From: Paramecium pentaurelia
Taxonomy: Eukaryota; Ciliophora; Oligohymenophorea; Peniculida; Parameciidae
Reading direction: 5' to 3'
Length of the DNA: 64,000 nucleotides
Assembly (NCBI GenBank): GCA_905183005.1
Contig: CAJJDO010000033.1
Coordinates: 413,523-477,522, forward strand
Part shown: positions 24,770 to 38,449 of the stretch, piece by piece
How the letters are laid out: each line of letters opens with the position of its first letter
How positions within the stretch are numbered: position 1 is the stretch's first letter
The notes under the pieces: generated by a model
Database searches by the model: none
The model's input: the letters and a program-made list of their open reading frames with translations, nothing else
Told to the model about the DNA's origin: nothing
Program-made: the position numbers and the translations under genes

Positions 24770-26716
24770 ATGTATTTAAGCTTTATTAAGGAGCATTTTA
24801 CACCTAGTTAAGAAGAACTTGATATTTTAGAAGCTAAAGAAACATAGGATTTGTATTCTGATGTATAAATTTAAGGTGGATTTATTTAAGTATTCTATAT
24901 CAAATATTTAGGTTTATTCTAGATAATGCAGTATATTTGATTCTGAATTATATAAAAAATAACTCAAAGTATTTTAGAAATATTTATTGAATTATGAGAA
25001 ATAAAATTCTAAATTAAATGGACTTTGTCTTGAAAAAGCATTTTATGTGGAATAAACTTATTCTCTTGACTGTTAGGTTGAATCACCAGAAACTTGGTTA
25101 AGAGAATAAGTAACAGTCTGGTAATTGCCTACTGATATAGTGAATAAATTGAATTCTAAGTGTTTTACTTTTGAAGATATAGCTAAAAGGCATGGTAATT
25201 AAATGGTTGACATTCGAATTCAAGATCCAAATACAGATACTTTTACTCCAACAATTGAATAGAATTGTATAGCTAATTAAATGAGAATTGATGAGTATTG
25301 CAAATATTTAAAAAATAAAACAGAGTTCTTTTAAAAACATACAGAATATTCATCTGATAAAGTTCTATTTGCTGTAAATGTAGATATGGATAATTGGGAT
25401 GAAGAAACAGGTTAATTATATGAATATATGCCACAATCATTATTAAAATATGATGGATTAGTATATATGAGACAATTCTGTTTAGGAGTTAATATTCCAT
25501 AGATATATATAAAGACTAAAGGAGTTTGGACTGGTGGACATTAAGAAAATTCATCAGTAAATTCTTTAAATTTTAATCATGGTCCAGGAGATTGTCTTTG
25601 GTTAACTGTAGATGCTCAACATGTAAAAAAATTATATGAAATAATGCCAAATCTATATTAAATTGAAGGCTTATGGTTTAAGGAGATTGATTTCTTTTTG
25701 GAAAACAATATACCCATAAAATATACAATATAAAAAAAAGGAGATCTAGTGATTTTGGGAGCTGGATGTCTACATTGGGTAAAGAGTCTAGGAAATACTA
25801 TAAATACATCTTGGAATTTATTAGTTTATTCAGAAGATACATTTCAATAAATATATGATAGATAACTTATTAATGACCAATACTAAATATCAAGTGTTCT
25901 ACCTATTAAGAATTTGTTTCTAGATATTTATATACATCGTAAATCTCCTGTATTAAAAACATTCTTACATAAATTTATATAGGAAGATATAGATAATTAC
26001 TTAAAGTAATCTACAAAAATAAAGAATTGTAAAAAGAAATTCAATTCTAGAGAAGTATTGTAATGTAATAATTGCAAAATGGAAATTTTCATCTTTTATT
26101 AAATAAAAAATGATTAAACATTTAGATGTATTAAATGTCTAGATGGAGAAGAAGTAGAAATCTTTATGAAATATAAACCAACTGAACTTATTTTAGTTTT
26201 AAATGCAGAAAAGTTTTCTTGCAGTCCTACTTTGTGTACAAGATATATGGGAAATACAGAATGTTAACTTGATAAATAAACAGAAGAATTTTAAAGTGAA
26301 AGTTATTAATCTAGTATAGATTTAAGTAAAAGTGCAGAAGAATAATCTAAAACTAAATTTACTAGAAGAAAGGAAAAAAGTAAAACTTCAAAAAAATCAT
26401 CATAGACATAATAATAAGATAGGTAAAATTGTATTATTTATTTAGAAATTCAAGTGCTTAAACAAATCATTAAAATAGGCAAAAGAGACCCTATAGAAAG
26501 AAAACTAAAGGATAAGATGATTTAATTTCTGAAATTTGTACATCCTAAAAATCACATAAAAAAAATGAAAATAATAATACAAAATCTAAGTTGAACAAAA
26601 AGATTTAAAAGGTTTAAAAACTAGAAAGCAGTGTTAAAAGTGTATCTAGTTCAGGTTTCGATAGTCATTCTTAAATTCAATTAATTAAAAAAGGAAAAAA
26701 ATAAAATGAATTATGA
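24770..26716 (+). CDS. JmjC-domain protein, KDM6/UTX-like
   Basis: A 633-aa protein with introns 24890-24911 and 26423-26445. The JmjC domain includes GVWTGGHQENSSVNSLNFN with the iron-binding H-x-E, then GPGDCLW, and later GCLHWVKS carrying the second iron-binding His. The GHQEN...NHGPGD segment matches the KDM6 (UTX/JMJD3) subgroup of histone demethylases, which act on H3K27 methylation. Two CxxC pairs follow (CNNC and CIKC), like the zinc-binding part of KDM6 proteins. The C-terminus is K/S-rich. The expected active residues appear present, but the substrate is inference. Confidence 0.87.
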
Positions 26717-26750
26717 TTAACATATTAATTTTAAATATTTATAATTAATA

Positions 26751-27839
26751 ATGAGTACTTTTGGTTAAAAGTATAGAGTTACAACTTTTGGAGAATCTCA
26801 TTCTAAAGGAGTTGGTTGTGTTATTGATGGATTTCCATCTAATTTTAAAATTGATTAAGATTCATTACAATATCAATTAAATAGAAGAAGACCTGGATAA
26901 ACTAAATTAACAACTTAAAGAGATGAAAAGGATAAAGCAATTATAATTAGTGGACTCAATACTTAAAATTTAACTTTAGGTAGTCCCATAATGATTATGG
27001 TCTATAATGAAGACATGAGACCATAAGATTATAAATAATTTGATTAAATACCTCGTCCTGGTCATGCTGATTTTACATATTAAATGAAATATGAAATCAG
27101 AGCAGAAAGTGGAGGAGGTAGATCCTCTGCAAGAGAAACTATTGGAAGAGTTTGTGCAGGTGCTATAGCCTAATAATTTCTATGTTAAATGAATATATCA
27201 ATTTCTGCTTGGGTTTCTTCTGTTGGGAATATTGAAATTCCTAAAGAAGTCTAACAATAATTAATATTAAATCCACCTACTCAAGAATAAATTGAAGAAG
27301 TTAATACATAATATTAATTCAGAAATCCACATTAGGAATCTGCATTAGAAATGGTAAAATTAATAGAGTAAGTAAAACATGATAAGGATTCTATTGGAGG
27401 AACTGTAACTTGTGTTATTAAAGGGTGTCCTGTTGGATTAGGTGAACCATGTTTTGATAAATTTTAAGCTGTCTTGGCTCATGCTATAATGAGTATTCCA
27501 GCAACAAAAGGTTTTGAATTTGGTTCAGGTTTTGAAGGAACAAAATTAAGAGGAAGTGTTCATAATGACAGATTCAAAAATTTAAAACCTATCACTAATA
27601 ATGCAGGAGGTACTTTGGGTGGTATAACAAATGGAGAAAATATTTATTTTAAAGTAGCATTCAAACCAGTTTCTACAATAGGTCTTGAATAAGAGACATC
27701 TAATTTTAAAGGAGAAGATATTATTTTAGAGGCTCATGGCCGTCATGATCCTTGTGTAGTTAGTAGAGCTGTGCCAGTAATTGAAAGCATGGCAGCAATT
27801 GTTGTTCTTGATTTGTATCTATTAAGTAAATAAAAATGA
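26751..27839 (+). CDS. ARO2: Chorismate synthase
   Basis: An intronless 362-aa gene for the last shikimate-pathway enzyme, converting EPSP to chorismate with reduced flavin. Family signatures are visible: GESHSKGVGCVIDG near the N-terminus, NRRRPGQ, PRPGHADFTYQMKY, ESGGGRSSARETIGRV in the middle and GRHDPCVVSRAVPVIESM near the end. Length matches the monofunctional enzyme, with no fused flavin reductase. It lies 34 nt after the JmjC gene and 21 nt before the SAPS gene. Confidence 0.96.
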
Positions 27840-27860
27840 GTATTTTTTATAATAATAAAA

Positions 27861-30800
27861 ATGAAAGTAATGGAATAACTGGAAGCTGCCATTAAATCAA
27901 ATGATACAGTGACTAAATTACTTCCAGCTCTTAAGATAATAACTAACTCATTGCCATTTCCTGATCGTCATACATACATAAAAGATCCTAGGTTAGTTAA
28001 GCTACTGTTAATTGTTTATCCATTGTTACCTGAAACTATTGATATGATTTTGGGACAGTTACTTAATGTGTTCAAAGACTAAGTAGAATGGATTAAGGGA
28101 TGTTGTAAAGCCATAGAAGAGTATGCAGTGTTTAAATCAAATACGATTAGTTCATCTAAGTTTTATTCTCTTGAATATTTTTAATAAGTTCTTCATTGTG
28201 CAGCAGAAGCATGGTAACCATAAAGAAATATTATGATAGTTTAGAATTAGATGATATTTGTTATGGTTTTATTATATTTTTGAAACATGCAGAGTCAGAG
28301 AAGATGGTATTACACATCATGAATAAAATCGAAGCAGTAAAGGAAGAGTATGGATATGGTATTAGATCTCTTAGTTAGTTTTGTGAATTGGTTGAATCAA
28401 GTAACTAATATTATATATTTAGCCGTTCTATAGCTGTATCAGGAAGAAAGCAATAAAAATACTGAAGATTAACATTTCAGATCTGTTGCTATTGGATTAT
28501 AAGAGAGTTAGAATAGAAGAGTTCTACATCATTAAAATACTCTTTCATCACCTTCAATGAGATCTCCTGCTGTATCTAGATAAAGATCTGAATCATTTGG
28601 ATCTCTTAATGATGAAATAATAGATAATCTCAATATTGAAGAAATTCTTATTTAAGAAAAACCTCGAATCCTTGATTCTGATTAAGCAGAATATTTTAAA
28701 TCAAATGAAAGACTCTAAAATTTAATATACTTTATAACAGATCCATATTTCTCATAACCTAGTCTTATATTTGATACTGATTTACTTGCAGAACATTCAA
28801 TAGAATTTGATGAAAACGATTACAAAAAATTTAAGAATATAAAAATAGATAAATTATTTACAATTAGGTCATTTAAAACATTACTCTTTCTAACAGATAT
28901 ACACAATCACAAATTGTTAACAGAAGCTAATAATCATCTCACCTAAATTATTTGTATATTTTAATTAATAAATAATCTAGTTCGATCAATCTCAGGGTTT
29001 TTATAGAACAATTAATCAATTGGTAACATCACTCATATTGTGGCACTTATTTAATTTTATCTAAAGAATGACACTAAAGATACGATATATTACTTTCTGT
29101 ATTGCAATCTTCACTTTTAATTCTTAGATTATATATGTATTCATTATAAAAATCTAATTAGATAATTCATATGTAGTTGACATTTTAATCAGATTTATAG
29201 ACCCAACTTATATTAGAATCCCTGCATAATTAAAAGATGAAATCTGGTATTTTTTGAATAGCCAAGGTTTCATTTCATATATAATTGGACGTATTATTAA
29301 TAAAGACTATTTGGGTGTAAATAGAAAAGAATTTCATATTTCAAAAGAAGGATATAATATTCTAAAACGTATTTATGACTAAAAAGTAATTAATGGTAAA
29401 AAAATTATTTAATTATATTTTCAGATGAAAATACTTCAGAATAACATACTTATAATTTGAGTTCTAATTTAGATTAATTTCTAGGTCCATTAATGCCTGG
29501 TAAGACTATTTAATAAAATTTAATTAAAAAAAAAAGAGTTTTACATGCAGCTTAAACTTAAATTTATTCTAGGAGACATTCAGGAACAACCATGACTGGA
29601 AAATTCAATAAAATAATACTTGTAGAAAATATACATTTATCAGAATTAAATGGAAATTAATAGGATATAGATAGACTTAAAGATGTTATATAGTATTATC
29701 ATAATAATCAACTTGATAATGAAGATGCAATTACTCCAAATTAAGGGACAACTTAATTAGGTAGTGAAAAGAATATACCTAAATAAACACATAGAAGTGT
29801 ATAAAGTGATTAATTCTTCAAATCAGATTTCTTAATTAATTAAATAGATTATAAACCTGTAGATATAAAATCATTTTTAGGTGAAAATAAATCTGTTGAT
29901 ACTAAATTACCTTCTCTTAAATCAAGTACAAAAATTAGTGGAGGTAGTGTACATACAAGTAGAATTGTAAGATAATCTTCAAAATAAGGATAGGAATTTA
30001 TATTTAAGAAAAAAAAGTCTTTAAAAATAGAAAATATTGAAGAAATTTCTAATAATTTTAAAAAACTTAACAATCCTATTTCATCTCCTACTTCTGCTTC
30101 AAGATGTCATAAATTTTATCCAAATAGTGATATTAGTGTTGTTGATCATATTATGAGAGAAGAATATTAAGAATATATTCAATATAATAATGAATTTGCT
30201 TCTTATTAAAATTCTCAATTATTAAATTTTATTGTTAATACATTTCAAAGTTAAAAATATAAATTTTAGGCTTAAAATGATTGTTTTACACAAATAATTG
30301 ATGAAAAATTATTAAATTTTGAAAAATTAATTAAACATTATACTTTAAAAATATTAGAACCTGAAAATGGTAGTGCTTATGAATTAGGATTTTTAATAAT
30401 CAATATACTTAAGAAATTATCCAATTGTAATAGTCTTTAGGAATAATGCAATAAAATTTATAGAAATCAAATTCCTAGATTATGCAGGAATATTTCATTA
30501 TTAAATAAGTAATAATAGTTTCCTTAATAATTAAATTTATAATAATTTTCTGTAAATGTCATTGGAACTTAAAAAATAGTTATGTATGAGATTTTGTAAC
30601 TTATGATTTGCAATGTTAAAATAAAATATTCTAATATCTTTATAAAATTGAATGATACTGCTATGCACATATTAACAATATAATTTCATACTAGTTTTCA
30701 TAATGGAGTTTATTAAAGAATTTTCATGACTTTAGTTAGACATTTATTTGTTTATGCTTCAGAGAAATAATTATTAAGTTTAGTTTTCAAAGTAAATCTT

Positions 30801-31088
30801 ATTGAATCTATTCATGCTGCTTATAAAAATACTGTGATTAATAGGGTTGTAATTAAAGAGTGGAATACAGAATAATATATACTTTATTTATAATAATTAA
30901 GTTCATTAATAATTAATGCTTTTGATTTGAGAGAAGACTTAAAATAATTGAGATAATCTTTAATTAGATTATAATCTTATTAAAAATTAAAGGAATTATC
31001 TTCCATATCCTAATTTAAATTTGACGTCAATTAATACACTAAAGAACTCATTATTGCAGAATAATAATTAGTTAAAATTAAATTATGA
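27861..31088 (+). CDS. SAPS-domain PP6 regulatory subunit-like protein
   Basis: A 1041-aa protein with introns 28214-28239, 28401-28422, 29137-29161 and 29396-29424. An N-terminal helical region of unknown type (about 190 aa) precedes a serine-rich linker. A SAPS-like region follows: NIEEILIQE, FKSNERLQNLIYFITDP, IWYFLNSQGFISYIIGRI, and after a long linker, a C-terminal part with HNGVYQRIFMTLV and KVNLIESIHAAYKN. These correspond to the conserved blocks of SIT4-associated/PP6R proteins, which target PP6 phosphatase. The match is by pattern. A generic helical-repeat protein is the alternative. Confidence 0.7.
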
Positions 31089-31118
31089 TTATAATTTATG
31101 ATTTTTTATTTAATGATA

Positions 31119-33861
31119 TCAATTTTTTATTTTATCAGCCATTTCTTATTATGATTTGCTCAAAGCAATACCTTTAACTCTTTCATGTTTTTAAACTGCT
31201 GGTTCAGGAACTTTGATTGGTTTCAATTACCAAATTTCTTCAGCATATTCTTAGATAGTTCTATCACTACTAAATTTATAAGATCTTATAGCATTATAAA
31301 TACTCTTTTTAGCCCATTCATTTGGTTAGCGATACAAATCATCAACCTAAACATATCTTAATAAATTATTACCTATTATTATGCTTTGATATAATCTTTA
31401 AAATCTTAACCAACTAAATAATTATCATTCTTATATCTAATACTATCTACAATCCATTTCAATTCTTCATTATGTCCAAATCTTCCATTATCAATTTCTG
31501 TAAATACTTTAAGTAATTCTTATGGGAAATATTCATGAGGATCAGTATTTCTCATCTTTTCTTTCATATTATCTACATCTTCAATTTAAGTTCCAAAAAT
31601 AAATATATTTTCTCTACCAACTGCTTCATCTATTTCTACATTTGCTCCATCTAATGTACCTAAGATTAAACAACCATTCATAATAAATTTCATATTAGAA
31701 GTACCAGATGCTTCTGTTCCTGCAGTCGAGATATGTTATGATAGTTCTGCAGCAGGAATAATAATTTGAGCATTACTTACATTATAATTTGGCATAAAAA
31801 CTACTTTTAATAAATCACCAATTTAATGATCATTATTAATAACATCAGCAACAGAATTAATTAATTTAATGACTCTTTTTGCATTAATATATCCAGGTGC
31901 TGCTTTACCACCAAAACATACACTTCTAGGAACTATTCTCTTTCTTTCTTCAGGAGTAGATTCCTTAATCATCAAATATCTATAAATCACATAAAGAATA
32001 TTCATCAATTATCTTTTGTATTCATGTATTCTTTTAACTTATATATCAAACAATGAATCAATATTTAAATCTACTTAACATGTCTTTCTAATCCAATGAA
32101 CAAATCTCTCTTTATTTTCCATTTTTATCATTTAAAAATCCCTAACAAATTAAGGATCAGAAACATTTGATTCTAATTATTTCAATAACTCCATATCTTA
32201 GACCCATTTATCACTACCTAATACTCTATCATATAATGCAGCTAATGCTGGATTTGCACATCTAACCCATCTTCTTGGAGTAACTCCATTAGTTTTATTT
32301 TAAAATTTATTTGGATGCATTTCAAAGAACTCTTTGAATATAGTTGTTTTCAATAATTCTGTATGTATCTTTGCAACTCCATTTACAAATTTTGAACCAA
32401 CAATAGATAAATTAGCCATTCTAACTTTCTTTGTTCCTTCTTCTTCTACTATAGAAAGTGCACTTAACTTGCCCCAATTATTTGGATACTTCTATTATAC
32501 TTTTTCCAAAAATAAGAAATTAATTAAATATATGATTTCTAAATGTCTTGGTAGTAATTTTTCAATCAAAGGTACTCCCCATTTCTCTAATGCTTCTGGT
32601 AATACTGTATGATTTGTATAATTGAATGATTTAGTTACTATTTACCAAGCAGACATATTATCCAATTATTCAATATCTATCAATATACGAAGTAATTCAA
32701 CAATTGCTAATGCTGGATGTGTATCATTTAATTATACAGCCACCTTTGATGGAAATGCATTCCAATCTAATACCTTTCTTCTCTTAAATCTTCTTACTAT
32801 ATCTTACATACTTGCAGAAACTAAAAGATATTACTATTTTAATCTTAACTCTTTTCCAGCTTCAGTTGAATCATTTGGATATAAAACAGATGTTATATAT
32901 TCTGCCTTTTATCTCTATTCCAATGCTTTGAAATAATCACCTGTATTGAAACTACTAAAATCAAATTCTGAGGCAGGATGAGATTTCCATAATCTTAATG
33001 CTATTGTATTTTATGTATTATATCCAGGAATTGGAGTATCATATGCTCTAGCCATAATAGTTTCACCACCTTCCCAAACACTTCTTTCAACTCCATGATC
33101 CCATACTTTTTTAACAAAACCATAAAACCTAATTTAATATTAAACATCCAATCTCTCTATTTCCCATGGATTTCCATGATTCAACCAAAAATCTGGAGAT
33201 TCAACTTAATAACCATCTTTTATCAATTATTTGAATATTCCATAAGTATATCTTATTCCATAACCAAATGATGGATAATTTAGAGTAGCTAGAGAATCCA
33301 AAAAGCAAGCTGCCAATCTACCCAAACCTCCATTTCCTAAAGCTGGATCTACTTCCTCATCATATAACTCTTCTAATTTATATCCAAGATCTAAAAGAGC
33401 TTCTCTGTAATCTTCTTCCAAATCTAAATTAACCAATGCATTTTATAAGCATCTTCCTATTAAAAATTCCAAACTCAAATAGTAGATACGTTTGGCGTCC
33501 ATCTAATGAAAATGTAAATTTGTATCATTAAATGCTTCAATCAATCTATCTCTTACTGAATGAGATAAGGCTTAGTAACTATGAAATTTAGAGAAATCAA
33601 AGCGTGTTCTGGCTAATGTGTACTCAACATGATGAACAATAGATTGTTACAATGCTAACTTGTCACTCCCTTAGTACGAATCCATTAACTCCCATATTTT
33701 GGAAGTATCCCTTGGACTGGCTTATAATCCAAATTGTTCAACCTCTATTTTTATTATATTTTAACATTACAATATTCAGGTCTATACATATTTGAAGGGC
33801 TCCCACCAACTTACACTGTTGATCTACGAACACTAGTCCTATATGTAGCTTTTTAATCCAT
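31119..33861 (-). CDS. Glycogen phosphorylase
   Basis: An 896-aa enzyme with introns 33745-33770 and 31347-31372. It releases glucose-1-phosphate from storage glucan using pyridoxal phosphate. Signatures include PALGNGGLGRLAACFLDSLA, FGYGIRY, SVCFGGKAAPGY and the PLP-binding region TEASGTSNMKF with the Schiff-base lysine. EWAKKSIYNAI, just after the second intron, is the usual C-terminal block. The start gives a basic, serine-rich N-terminal tail before the catalytic core, which may be regulatory. It converges on the SAPS gene with only 30 nt between the stop codons. Confidence 0.96.
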
Positions 33862-34769
33862 TTTTAATTTAATATATAAATAATATATATCTAATATATT
33901 TTATTTGTATATATATATACTTTATTATAAAATAACAGCTGATAATTAAAGTAAACTAACCTAAGTTAAGTTGTTGAAAATTTAACCATAATATTCTACA
34001 TATTGCCCTTCTATCATAACTAAAGAACAATAAATAATTTATGATCCAAATATATATTCGATTAAACTTCAACAAATATAATTAGATACTGTTTTTTATA
34101 CAAGTTCAACCTAAAATAATTGAAGTAAATTTACTATTAGTTTTCATAAAATGAAGAATTTCAATTTAATAATAATTTTAGTTTAAAATATCATTAAATA
34201 AAGAAAATCCATAAGCAGATAATCACAAAACCTTTTAATAACTAAAATTAATAATTTAATTCATTTTACACTCTATATCTTTTTACGTTAGTTTAATCAC
34301 TTTAAATAATATTATTTTTATATATAATATTATAAATATTACTAATATTTAAATCAACTTTAATTTAGGATTTATTAATCATACATAAATATTAAATAGA
34401 AAATGAATTGAATAAATTTAAAAACTTTAATAAATAAATTAAGCTATACTTATTCTCATTAATTATATAATATCAATTTAATAAAAGAAAGATAAAAATT
34501 TTAGATACGAATTCTGGTTTGATTAAATAATATAGTTTTATGTAATATAAATTTATATCATGATTTTATGAGAATCTTTACAATAAATTAATTAAACAAG
34601 AATAAGATGACTTCAAAAACTATACTATATCATCTATTAATTTTGATAAATCGGTTTAGTACTGCCAAAATAAGATTCATGTAGTAGAATTTCAAAAAAA
34701 ATTATTGTTTAAATGTTTCCTGTTTTATGAGATATATTGAAACATGAAAGTCATATTTAAAATTAATTT
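33862..34769. other. Intergenic, divergent starts, no gene seen
   Basis: About 900 nt of AT-rich DNA lie between glycogen phosphorylase and the carrier gene. No conserved frame or RNA gene was recognised. Both promoters must lie here. Confidence 0.45.
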
Positions 34770-35689
34770 ATGGCTTAATAAGATAAATATCTATTCTCAG
34801 AAACATAATGGCGATTAATTTCAGGAGCAATATCAGGAGCAGTTTCTCGATCTTTCGTTGCTCCTATAGAGAGAACTATTATTCTTAAGCAAACAAATGT
34901 ATCCAATTACTAAAGAAAATCATTGATCAGATGTCTTTATATAATGTACACTTAAGAAGGAGCAAGAAGTATGTTTAAAGGTAATGGAGCAAATTGCTTA
35001 AGAATTGCTCCTTTTTAAGCAATTGAGTTTTATTTATTTGACATACTTAAAAATACTTTTTAATTTAAGAACTAAAATGCTTAGAATATTTCAATGTTAA
35101 TTTTTGGAGCATTTTCAGGAGCTTTAGCAACAATGACTGTTTATCCTTTTGACTTAGTCAAAACAATCTTAGCTGTATAAACAAGTAATCTATTATTATT
35201 AAATAGACTAGGAATACAAGGGAATTACTGATTGTTTAATTAAAATAGTCTAAAGAAAAGGTCCATTATCATTATTTAAAGGATTATCTGCTACATTAAT
35301 TGGTATATCACCTTACTCCAGTTTTAAACTAACCTTTTTCTAAATCTTACGATAAAAATTGTCATCTTTATTGAGTTTTATTAATAAAGACACCTAAAAT
35401 CTTTTATTTGGTGGTTTAGCAGGATGTATGGCATTAAGCATCACATATCCAACAGATGTTATAAGAAGACGATTATAGGTTTAGATTTTATAAGGTATTT
35501 ATTAATTTTATAATTACTATAGGAAATACACATTCTAGTTATTTAGAGACAATGAAATTAATGTATAAGGAATAAGGGTTGATTGTATTTTATAGAGGAT
35601 TATTTTGTACTTATGCTAAAGTAATACCAGCTACAGCAATTGCATTCACAATCAATGAAAAATTAAAAAGAATTAGAGATCTACATTGA
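34770..35689 (+). CDS. Mitochondrial carrier family (SLC25) protein
   Basis: A 289-aa protein with introns 35185-35206 and 35495-35522. The three-fold repeat is clear. Each repeat has the carrier signature at the end of its odd helix (APIERT, YPFDLVKT, YPTDVIRRR), preceded by small-residue helices (GAISGAVSR, GAFSGALAT, GGLAGCMAL). Length is standard for six-TM inner-membrane carriers. The sequence is closest in feel to the nucleotide/CoA-type group (SAxSRxxxxPIxR), but the substrate cannot be assigned. Confidence 0.92.
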
Positions 35690-35720
35690 AAAGATTTCAA
35701 TTATATATTTTATATAAGTA

Positions 35721-36919
35721 ATGTATCTAATCCTTTATTGCATTATACATATTTCGATTGCTGTTTAAACATTAAGATAAGTACAAGATTAAAATGCTTT
35801 ATGTTTGGATGGTACAAGAGCCGTAAGATGTTTCTATATTTTAGAGTTATTATTTTGAATAAGGATATGGAGATGGAGCAGATAAATATTTAATATTTTA
35901 TGAGGGTGGAGGATGGATTTAAGGATTTGATGAAGCAGAAATGCTATAATAGGCTTATGATCGTTCAAATACAAATATGGGTAGTTCAAAGTTTTCGGCA
36001 GCAACAACTTAAATGGATGGTTTATTTAATAGAAATTAAAATGTTAATCCTTATTTTTATAATTGGAATACAATATTTGTAAATTATTGTGATGGAACAG
36101 GACATTAAGGATATAGAGCTTAGCCTTTATAAATTAAAGATAAGTTGATTTATATAAGAGGAGAATTAATATTTAAATCAATATTTTAAGAGCATCTTAC
36201 AAAATTGACTAAAGCAAGTAAAATTTTAGTATCTGGTTGTTCAGCAGGAGGATTAGCTGTATTTAGTTGGATATAATATATAAAAAATCATTTACCTAGT
36301 AATGTCTTAGTGTTGGCAGCTCCAGATTCAGGTATTTTTCTGGATTTACAACCATATGATGGTGCTTAAGCTGCTAGTGATAGAAGATAAAAATAATATC
36401 ATAAACTTGCAAATGAAGAAGTAGATCCATTAAATGAATAGTGTGTAAAAAGCTATCCAAATGAGAAATGGAAATGTCATTTTGCTTAATATCTAATATA
36501 ATTCATCAATGTGCCTATATTTTTTATGCAATCTTTATATGATACAGCTTGCATTCCAAATATATTACATATTTATAATGCTTGGGATTATACATTAAAA
36601 AGATGTGATTACAAAGAGAGATCTTGTATAGAGGCTATGCGTAAATAGATTATAAATCTCATTAATGATAGAAAATTAGCAGATCCAAAAACTGGGGCTT
36701 TTGGAGTATCTTGTCTTGAACATTGGTATTAAATATAGTAGTATTTATTATAGCTTTACTTAAAAATCAATATTTTATACTCCAAATTGGGCTATTCCAA
36801 ATGGATCATAATGGACTATTGCTAATTCACTAGGATAATGGGTACAAAACTTAGAATTGAATAATATGCATGTTGATAATGTATATTGGCCAGAAAATAA
36901 TGGATGTTCGAATATTTGA
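35721..36919 (+). CDS. Notum / pectin-acetylesterase family hydrolase, secreted
   Basis: A 382-aa protein with introns 35823-35844 and 36726-36753. A signal peptide (MYLILYCIIHISIAVQ) precedes CLDGTRASYYFEQGYGDG and FYEGGGWI, the opening block of Notum/plant pectin acetylesterases. The nucleophile motif is VSGCSAGGLAVF, and the late block SCLEHC is followed by a C-terminal SNI end. Family members remove O-acyl groups from glycans or, in animals, palmitoleate from Wnt. The substrate in a ciliate is unknown, and bacterial or plant glycans are plausible. Confidence 0.9.
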
Positions 36920-36931
36920 ATATTAAAATTA

Positions 36932-38350
36932 ATGTCCTAACAGAAAAATCAAAAGAATATTGTGGTATACAATTATGAACCTCATCCAAAAACTTTGACT
37001 GAATAAGTTACCAATATTCAATAATCTCAAATACAACCTGATGATTCACCCTTCAATGTTTCTAAAGTCTTAAAAGCTAAACAATAACAAAGCAACATCT
37101 TTCATCTTCCTTAGTAGGATCTTGTAGATTATAGTAAAGTCACTCCAAATTAGCATGCAGAAAGTAATGCATTTATTAAAATACTAGAAATTTTGCCATT
37201 TGATATGTTCTGGTGGAATAGTTAAAATTTAAAAGAAAACAAGAAAATTGATATTAATAATCCCATAATTCCTAATGTTCATATGATTTAAAGTAGACCT
37301 CAAACTGCCACATAATAAAGAGTAAATACAGAGTCCAACAATTAAAAAATAACTGAATAATAATTTCTTCAAATTTAATAATAACAATACTAATAATTTT
37401 TACAATAATAATAACAATAAATAAAACCTTAATAATAGTTATAGTAAATTGATTAATAAAAACAATTATTGAATCAATAATAAGAAAATCCATATGATGT
37501 AATTAAAGAACATAATTTAATGATTGAAACTGCTTCATTTGCTGGATAAGATAATAATATTTAAATATAATAATAATAATAATAATCTAACTAATTGTAA
37601 AATCCAGCAAAAGTATATGATAAAGTCAATAATCCAAATTCTGAATTGAAATAAAAAAATCCTAATTTCTCTGATGTTTTTGGAAATGGTCTTGAAAAAT
37701 ATTATCAATAAAAACCATAGTAAAATAGTTGTACAAAACAATTAGTTGAATATATGTAAGAAAGTGAACTATATGGTGTAAAATATCATTAAAGATAAAT
37801 GCTTAAAGGTATGAGTTCTTAAATGGATACACATAAGTATTACGATCAAATGTTAGATAAATAAACTCAAGATTAAATTAAATCAAAACAACCAAAAAGT
37901 AAATCATAATCTCCCTAAGCTTCACCTGGTAAAAATCTTGAATAAGATGAGAAATTGTTTCCCAAACCTTTATACACTGAGTTAAGTATAAGAGGTATGG
38001 GAAAGGATATTAATTGGGAAAAATTGAGTGCATAATTAAATACTGTTTAAATGTAATTAGCAGATACTACTATTGTTAAAGATAAGTAAGGGAAGATCAA
38101 ATAGCATAAAATAATAATTAAATATTTTGATCAAGGAAATTTATAAGGTGTGAAATAATGGGTACTTACATAAGGAGGTAGAATAGTTGAAGAAAGATTA
38201 TTGGAGTCAGAGGATGAATTCAAGAAAATGATCAAATTAAAAGAAGGACCAAAGCAAAGACCATTGAGAATAGCTGAAGAAAAGGAAAGATTAAAGCAGT
38301 AAAAAAAGAGACCTTAAAGTGCAGCCCCCGTTTAAAAGTAAAAGAAATGA
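36932..38350 (+). CDS. Unknown 472-aa Q/N-rich protein
   Basis: A single exon starting 12 nt after the previous stop and ending in TGA 38348-38350. The middle is Q-rich (TAA/TAG/CAA runs). More ordered parts are an N-terminal segment around YNYEPHPKTLTEQ and a C-terminal charged region around GRIVEERLLESEDEFKKM, which looks helical. No family is recognised. Frame integrity over 472 codons without TGA supports it. Confidence 0.75.
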
Positions 38351-38449
38351 TACAATTTTATATTCTACAATATTCAATTTTTTAATATTAAGATCCTTTC
38401 GATATTAATTTTTATACACCATTGAATCCTCTCCTTGTTATATAACATA

